This document shows, one piece after another, positions 58,680 to 64,000 of a DNA stretch of 64,000 nt. The stretch comes from Ardenticatenaceae bacterium (GTDB lineage Bacteria; Chloroflexota; Anaerolineae; Promineifilales; Promineifilaceae), in NCBI GenBank assembly GCA_020634455.1, contig JACKBQ010000001.1:2170001-2234000 (forward strand). The letters run 5' to 3'. Made by a program: the position numbers and the translations under genes. Within the stretch, counting starts at the first letter, position 1, and each line of letters opens with the position of its first letter. The notes under the pieces were generated by a model that made no database searches, had not been told where the DNA came from, and saw only the letters and a list, made by a program, of their open reading frames with translations.

Positions 58680-60761
58680 TTATTCGCTAGCCAAGCTTAA
58701 TGCGTAGTAGTAGGTACCAGAAGTAATTGGGTTGTAGTACCAATTTTGTACCCACCGCTGCTCATAGCGAGCGCCGGTAGCCTGTGCCAGGGTGATCTGG
58801 ATAGCTTGATCGTGGTGCAGTTGTTGTAGCTCGAAGTAGATCTGCTCACGTTCTGCTGGGTCAGAGGAAGCCACACCAGCATTTACCAGAGCACCAAACT
58901 GATCGATGATGTCCTGGGGTAGAGCCTGACGACCAGCGTAGGTGCCAACCGTAAACGGCTGTACCCAGTTGTGCGGGTCATGGATGTCTTCCAGCCAGCC
59001 GCTAGCCAACATCGGTACCTGCCCAGCGCGGAAGGCGCGCAGGAAGGTAGGCCAGGGCAGACCAAGCGTTTCAACCTGGTATGCCGGATTAATAGCAGCC
59101 AGTTCAGCCTGCAGGATGTTCCCAACGGTCTGACGGCTTACGTTACCGGTGTTGTAAGCAATCTGGAAGCGGAAGCCAGTTTCTGGCAGCACGCCACCCC
59201 AGGCCAGTTCCAGTTCAGCCGCACATTGTTCCGGATCATATTCATACATCGGACCATCTGGGTTGTAACCCAGCATATCCAGGATGATTGGCCCGTTGTT
59301 ACGAACACCTTCGCCATTCAGAGCGTCAGAGATGTAAGCATCGTAGTTAAAGCAGTAGTTCATAGCGCGACGCACGTTAATGTCGCTGAAGAAGTTCGGC
59401 GGAATACCGTTGCCGTCTAGCTGACCGCTACCAATGTAGGGGGAATCCTCACCAACATCGAAGGTCATAAAGACGTCGGTACGGGACACGGAGGGCAAAC
59501 CACCCCATTTGCGCAGCGGGCCATTCGGGTTGTCTGCATTTTCTGTACATTCGTACGTGCGGAAGTCACAGAATTCACCAACAAATTCGTCAGCCTGGGG
59601 GCGGTTGCCAATCGGTACAGAAACCGTTTCAGCATCGCCAGCCTGCAAAGCGGCAAAACGGGTACCCCATTCATCAACCAGGCGGTTCACGATGGTGGTG
59701 ATAGCGGGTTGACCAGCGGGGCCACCTTCCCATACGGGTTGGTCGTCGCCGCGCCAGTAACCGTCAAAAGCGGTGATGACCCAGCCTTCACCAGGTGTCC
59801 AGCTTTCCAGTTTGTAAGGGCCAGTACCATTCATAACGGCCGTTAATTCAGAATTCTCGGAACCAGGAGCATAGTGGTTCTGCCAGGTGTCACAGGAACC
59901 ATCCCAGGCACCTTGTTCAACAGCCCATTCCATATCCAGGATAGAACCCCAAGCGGGAGCAATACTGGCCAGGAAAGGACCCCAAGGCAGCGCCAGGTTG
60001 AAAGTAACGGTGCCAGCAGCATCGTCAGCCACAACGGCAGCCTGAACTTTTTCACAAACAGCTACCAATTCTTCGGGGGTTGCATTGGCTATCAAGCCTT
60101 CCGGATCGCCAGCATAAGCGCCATCAGCGATTTCTTCTGTGATGTCGTAGGTGTTGTTGTAACCCAGGATGGGTTCCAACAGCAGCCATTGAGCGCTATT
60201 CGGGTCGGATTGCAGCAAACCACGTTGGAAGGTATAGGCAACATCATGCGGTTCCAGCGTGCCACCCTCATGGAAGGAAACACCCTGGCGAATGTTGAAG
60301 GTGTAGGTCAAACCATCTTCAGAGATGAGACCGTTTTCCAGGCTGGGAACTTCCATAGCCAGTACAGGTACAAACGTTGTCGGGTCTGCACCATTGTAGG
60401 TGATCAGGGGTTCCATCACGTTCAAAGCCAGCGTACCGCTCGCGGTATCATAGATCAGGTTTGGATCCATCGTATCAATGTCACCAAAGGTGATGTCTGT
60501 GTATGTGGTAGGATCTGGAGCACCAGTAGCCATCACTTCTTCTTCAGGAGCCACTTCTACCGTCTCGATGACAGTTTCGGTAACTACGCGGGTTACTTCA
60601 ACCTGAACGGTCTCGCCAGCAACTTCCTGGGTGATTGTTTCAGTAACCACGCGGGTTACCTCAACGGGTACTTCTACAGTTTGCGGGGAACATGCGACAA
60701 CAACCATAGCAACAAGTGCCATCAGCGCCACAAATAACCCAATTCGTTTTTTGTTGTTCAT
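58680..60761 (-). CDS. Extracellular solute-binding lipoprotein (peptide-binding, SBP family 5)
   Basis: The start at 60761 (MNNKKRIGLF) has AAGGAGG upstream. The signal peptide ends in lipobox VVAC. A Val/Thr/Glu linker of repeated 'VEVTRVVTETI' units (~35-75) precedes the ligand-binding domain. SBP_bac_5 hallmarks are 'DITFGDIDTMDPNLIYD', 'YTFNIRQGVSFHEGGTLEPH', 'DVAYTFQRGLLQSDP', 'NVRRAMNYCFNYD' and 'ALPQDIIDQFGALV'. It captures peptides or similar solutes for the transporter encoded around it. It is the only binding protein here, serving possibly both permease pairs. Confidence 0.92.
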   Translation of the reverse strand: MNNKKRIGLFVALMALVAMVVVACSPQTVEVPVEVTRVVTETITQEVAGETVQVEVTRVVTETVIETVEVAPEEEVMATGAPDPTTYTDITFGDIDTMDPNLIYDTASGTLALNVMEPLITYNGADPTTFVPVLAMEVPSLENGLISEDGLTYTFNIRQGVSFHEGGTLEPHDVAYTFQRGLLQSDPNSAQWLLLEPILGYNNTYDITEEIADGAYAGDPEGLIANATPEELVAVCEKVQAAVVADDAAGTVTFNLALPWGPFLASIAPAWGSILDMEWAVEQGAWDGSCDTWQNHYAPGSENSELTAVMNGTGPYKLESWTPGEGWVITAFDGYWRGDDQPVWEGGPAGQPAITTIVNRLVDEWGTRFAALQAGDAETVSVPIGNRPQADEFVGEFCDFRTYECTENADNPNGPLRKWGGLPSVSRTDVFMTFDVGEDSPYIGSGQLDGNGIPPNFFSDINVRRAMNYCFNYDAYISDALNGEGVRNNGPIILDMLGYNPDGPMYEYDPEQCAAELELAWGGVLPETGFRFQIAYNTGNVSRQTVGNILQAELAAINPAYQVETLGLPWPTFLRAFRAGQVPMLASGWLEDIHDPHNWVQPFTVGTYAGRQALPQDIIDQFGALVNAGVASSDPAEREQIYFELQQLHHDQAIQITLAQATGARYEQRWVQNWYYNPITSGTYYYALSLASE

Positions 60762-60993
60762 TTTTTGTATATTCCTCCTTTGAAATATAACAAGGGTTGA
60801 CAAAATTATTTTGGTGCGTTTTTTATCTTCTATATCTGCGACCTCCTTAATGATAAACGTATTTCTTTTAAGAACGGTTTGCTTGCTTCAGCATGTCTAA
60901 CACAGCAACTGAAGCGCACTTCGTAGTAAATCACAGGGTAAAAATCTAGCTATTTTTCGGCGTATGTTTAGCAAATTGTTTGGTGATTAATTG

Positions 60994-62009
<1,016 letters not shown>

Positions 62010-62013
<4 letters not shown>

Positions 62014-63017
62014 GCAGTTGCTCCAACTAAGCTTTGTTCACGAACTTCTTCCCAACGCCAACAAGCTGCCAAATGGTTCGGTTCCACTGGTTTGAGCGGT
62101 GGATTCTCCTGGCGACATTTGTCTATGACAAATGGGCAACGAGGGGCAAAGGGGCAACTATTGGGTTCCTGGAGTAGGTCTGGGGGTAACCCTTTGATGG
62201 TATAAAGTCTGGTTTTTTCTTTGCTATCAAGTTTGGGAATGGATTCCAACAAACCGAGGGTGTAGGGATGGCTCGTCTTCTTGTAAACATCACGCACGGG
62301 ACCTTGTTCCACAATGAATCCTGCGTACATCACAGAGACTTTGTCTACCATACCGGCGACAATGCCCAAATCGTGGGTAATCCAGATAATGGCCATGCCC
62401 ATTTCTTCTTGCAGGCGCTTTACCAGGTCTACAATTTGGGCCTGGATGGTGACATCTAATGCGGTTGTTGGCTCATCGGCAATGAGAATGGAGGGGTTAC
62501 AACTGAGCGCCATGGCAATCATGACACGCTGGCGCTGCCCCCCGGAGAATTGGTGGGGGAAATCATTCAATCGGTCAGCTGCGTCTGGGATACCAACAAT
62601 TTTCAGCAACTCAGCAGCGCGCACATCCGCTTGTTCTTCATTCATGCCCAAATGCAGACGTAAGGCTTCAGTGAGCTGTTGACCAACGGTAAGCACCGGG
62701 TTCAGGGAGGTCATGGGGTCCTGAAAAATCATGGCGATGTCACGACCACGAATCTGACGCATCTCGTTAGTAGAAAGCTTAAGGAGGTTACGGCCGTTGT
62801 ACAGCACCTCGCCTGCTTCAACCTTTCCTGGAGGGTCAGGAATTAGCCCCATAATAGAAAGTACGCCCACGGATTTGCCAGAGCCACTTTCCCCCACAAT
62901 AGCCATAGACTCGCCTTCTTTGAGTGTATAGCTGATGCCGTTGACAGCGTGAACAATACCATCTTCGGTGTAGAACCGAGTTACCAGGTCAGATACTTTG
63001 AGTATGGATGTGGTCAT
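62010..63017 (-). CDS. Oligopeptide ABC transporter ATPase, OppD type
   Basis: A 335-residue ABC ATPase with Walker [11 protein letters not shown], '[20 protein letters not shown]', signature SGGQRQR, Walker B ([11 protein letters not shown]) and ITHDLG. The C-terminal extension reads '[21 protein letters not shown]'. It is the first gene of the minus-strand opp locus, so the promoter should lie in 63018-63180. Coupled to oppF by a 4-bp overlap. Confidence 0.93.
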
Positions 63018-63327
63018 AAATTTTTAACTACCAATTTATTGAGGGAAGTTCGTTGTTTTTGCCAAAAATGCGTTATGTTTTTTATTTCCTCATCTCCCTA
63101 TAATAATTTGCAGAGTGTACATCTTGCTTGGCAAATGATCAACCCAAACAACGGTTTTTCAGTATCCCATTGGTGACATTTCAGTGTCTTTTGGGTATTC
63201 TAGTGGAGTCCGGTGCGAATATCAAGTGAAACCTACTAGACCCATTGTACTAAACCACTCCATTTTGACATATCATTTGTTGCTTTTTCTTGTTATAAAA
63301 AACTATCTCAAGTAGGTAAGTGTAAAA
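63018..63327. other. Divergent intergenic region before opp operon
   Basis: About 310 bp, AT-rich, with no open frame. On the minus strand TTGATC, 17 bp, TACACT (near 63110-63138) is a weak promoter candidate for opp. On the plus strand TTGACA near 63266 precedes the next gene but has no well-spaced -10. No repeat stands out. Confidence 0.3.
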
Positions 63328-63828
63328 ATGAAGACACGCAACAAGGTTCTAAAGCTGAGTGTAGGGTTACTCGCTTTGTGTTTGGGAGGAACGGCCGTAA
63401 TCTTGTTTGTTGCCCGCCTGTTTATCGGTGGGGCGCTAAAAGAACCAACAACTGTGGGCATTCAGGTAGAGGCTCCCAAACAAGTGCTGGTGAATGAGCC
63501 ATTTGTAGTGACATTGCAGCTTACAAATCTTGCCACCGACAGCCAAACGCTGCACAGCCTCGATCTTGAGGAATCGTTCCTGGAGCACATGAGCCTGATA
63601 GGGTCAGCGCCACATTACCATGAAGTGCAGTCGCTGCCGCTAACCGGATTTGCCAGTTATACCTACGCTTTGGAGCTGCCAGCGGACATCATCAACCGAC
63701 CGACGGTGATTGAATTGACGTTTGTGGGTCAGGCGGTGGGGGAATTTTCCGGGGTGATGGATGTGTGTTTAGATGATGGAACTTTCTGCAAAGCGGTGTT
63801 GTTGGAAAAGGCCGTAACAGAAAGGTAG
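63328..63828 (+). CDS. Membrane-anchored protein with Ig-like extracytoplasmic domain
   Basis: Not a named family. A 166-residue protein with an N-terminal helix (LSVGLLALCLGGTAVILFVA) and then one beta-sandwich domain of ~125 residues. 'QVLVNEPFVVTLQLTNLATDSQTL' (in two pieces), 'LPADIINRPTVIELTFVG' and 'GVMDVCLDDGTFCKAVLLEK' suggest an Ig-like or CARDB-like fold, with a possible disulfide between the two Cys. Its stop codon TAG lies inside a palindromic repeat that forms the transcript end. Confidence 0.55.
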   Translation: MKTRNKVLKLSVGLLALCLGGTAVILFVARLFIGGALKEPTTVGIQVEAPKQVLVNEPFVVTLQLTNLATDSQTLHSLDLEESFLEHMSLIGSAPHYHEVQSLPLTGFASYTYALELPADIINRPTVIELTFVGQAVGEFSGVMDVCLDDGTFCKAVLLEKAVTER

Positions 63829-63853
63829 AGACGTTGCAATGCAACGTCTCTAC
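63825..63853. repeat. 29-bp palindromic dispersed repeat, copy 3
   Basis: Arms GTAGAGACGTTGCA / TGCAACGTCTCTAC around a central A, extendable by one G-C pair on each side. The stop codon of the preceding gene (63826-63828) is part of the left arm. It lies between convergent genes and probably terminates both transcripts. Confidence 0.85.
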
Positions 63854-63862
63854 CAAAGCAAA

Positions 63863-64000
63863 TTACATATTATCTACAATGGCCTGAGCAAATTCAGAGC
63901 AGGAAAGCTTAGTTGCCCCTTCAATCTGGCGGTGCAGATCATAAGTTACCGTTTTGTCCTGAATTGTTTTGGTCATCGCCTCAACAACCAGTTCGCCAGC
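63863..64000 (-). CDS. icd: Isocitrate dehydrogenase (NADP+), C-terminal fragment
   Basis: Only the last 45 residues are in the window; the gene continues past the end. The reading frame gives 'AGELVVEAMTKTIQDKTVTY' and then 'DLHRQIEGATKLSCSEFAQA' and 'IVDNM'. This matches the end of bacterial NADP-dependent isocitrate dehydrogenases, which finish with KTVTYD..., GAK.L..SEF..AII.NM. The enzyme makes 2-oxoglutarate in the TCA cycle. The call rests on a short but distinctive match. Confidence 0.8.
   Translation of the reverse strand, partial: AGELVVEAMTKTIQDKTVTYDLHRQIEGATKLSCSEFAQAIVDNM

Overview
The window looks like a chromosomal segment of a Chloroflexota bacterium, probably near Anaerolineae, Caldilineae or Ardenticatenia. 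The basis is inference from gene style. It has many lipoproteins with Pro/Thr/Glu-rich linkers, a long GT-C membrane protein with beta-sandwich tails, GH39-like secreted proteins, DUF2085, DUF4870 and DUF4013 membrane proteins, a T-box-controlled thrS, and no lipopolysaccharide genes. Base composition is moderate in GC (judged by eye, not calculated). No rRNA, tRNA, CRISPR array, prophage or intact insertion sequence was seen.

Layout. 0-7.7 kb: the end of an ABC-2 permease, a TSP3-type lipoprotein, a two-component system, an MFS transporter, a DedA/PAP2-like/CREST fusion and a PepSY protein. 7.8-13.5 kb: a GT39-like glycosyltransferase (minus strand), murJ and an unknown membrane protein. 13.9-18.5 kb: a cytochrome c maturation block (ccmA, ccmB, ccmC, ccmD-like, ccdA, TlpA-type thioredoxin). 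18.6-25.2 kb: DUF2085, fabF, a large PPC-domain lipoprotein, RNase Z and a sugar-phosphate transferase. 25.5-31.8 kb: a CopD-like protein and three tandem GH39-like extracytoplasmic proteins. 32.4-40.3 kb: an SCP2 protein, an MTA/SAH deaminase fused to a CYTH domain, pyrimidine-nucleoside phosphorylase, glycerophosphodiesterase, class II aldolase, panE and fmt. 40.4-44.2 kb: small membrane proteins, a bactofilin-like envelope protein, an anti-sigma factor and an ECF sigma factor. 44.2-48.4 kb: a T-box leader and two tandem thrS paralogues. 48.5-52.2 kb: a PEGA lipoprotein, an RHH/PIN toxin-antitoxin pair and an NlpC/P60 protein. 52.3-63.0 kb: an oligopeptide ABC transporter locus with two permease pairs, an interposed cytochrome c and an unknown membrane protein. 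63.3-64 kb: a membrane-anchored protein and the 3' end of icd.

Working together. The ccm/ccdA/TlpA block would mature c-type cytochromes such as the one encoded inside the opp locus. The ECF sigma, anti-sigma and bactofilin-like genes look like a small envelope-stress unit. The opp genes form one uptake operon with staged expression, since a hairpin follows the binding-protein gene. thrS transcription should respond to uncharged tRNA-Thr.

The most striking property is not a gene. The palindromic octamer ACGGCCGT occurs about 94 times by my hand count in 64 kb, where about one would be expected by chance. It lies in all codon frames and in spacers, like HIP1 of cyanobacteria. Many intergenic gaps also carry an inverted repeat, belonging to several different families.
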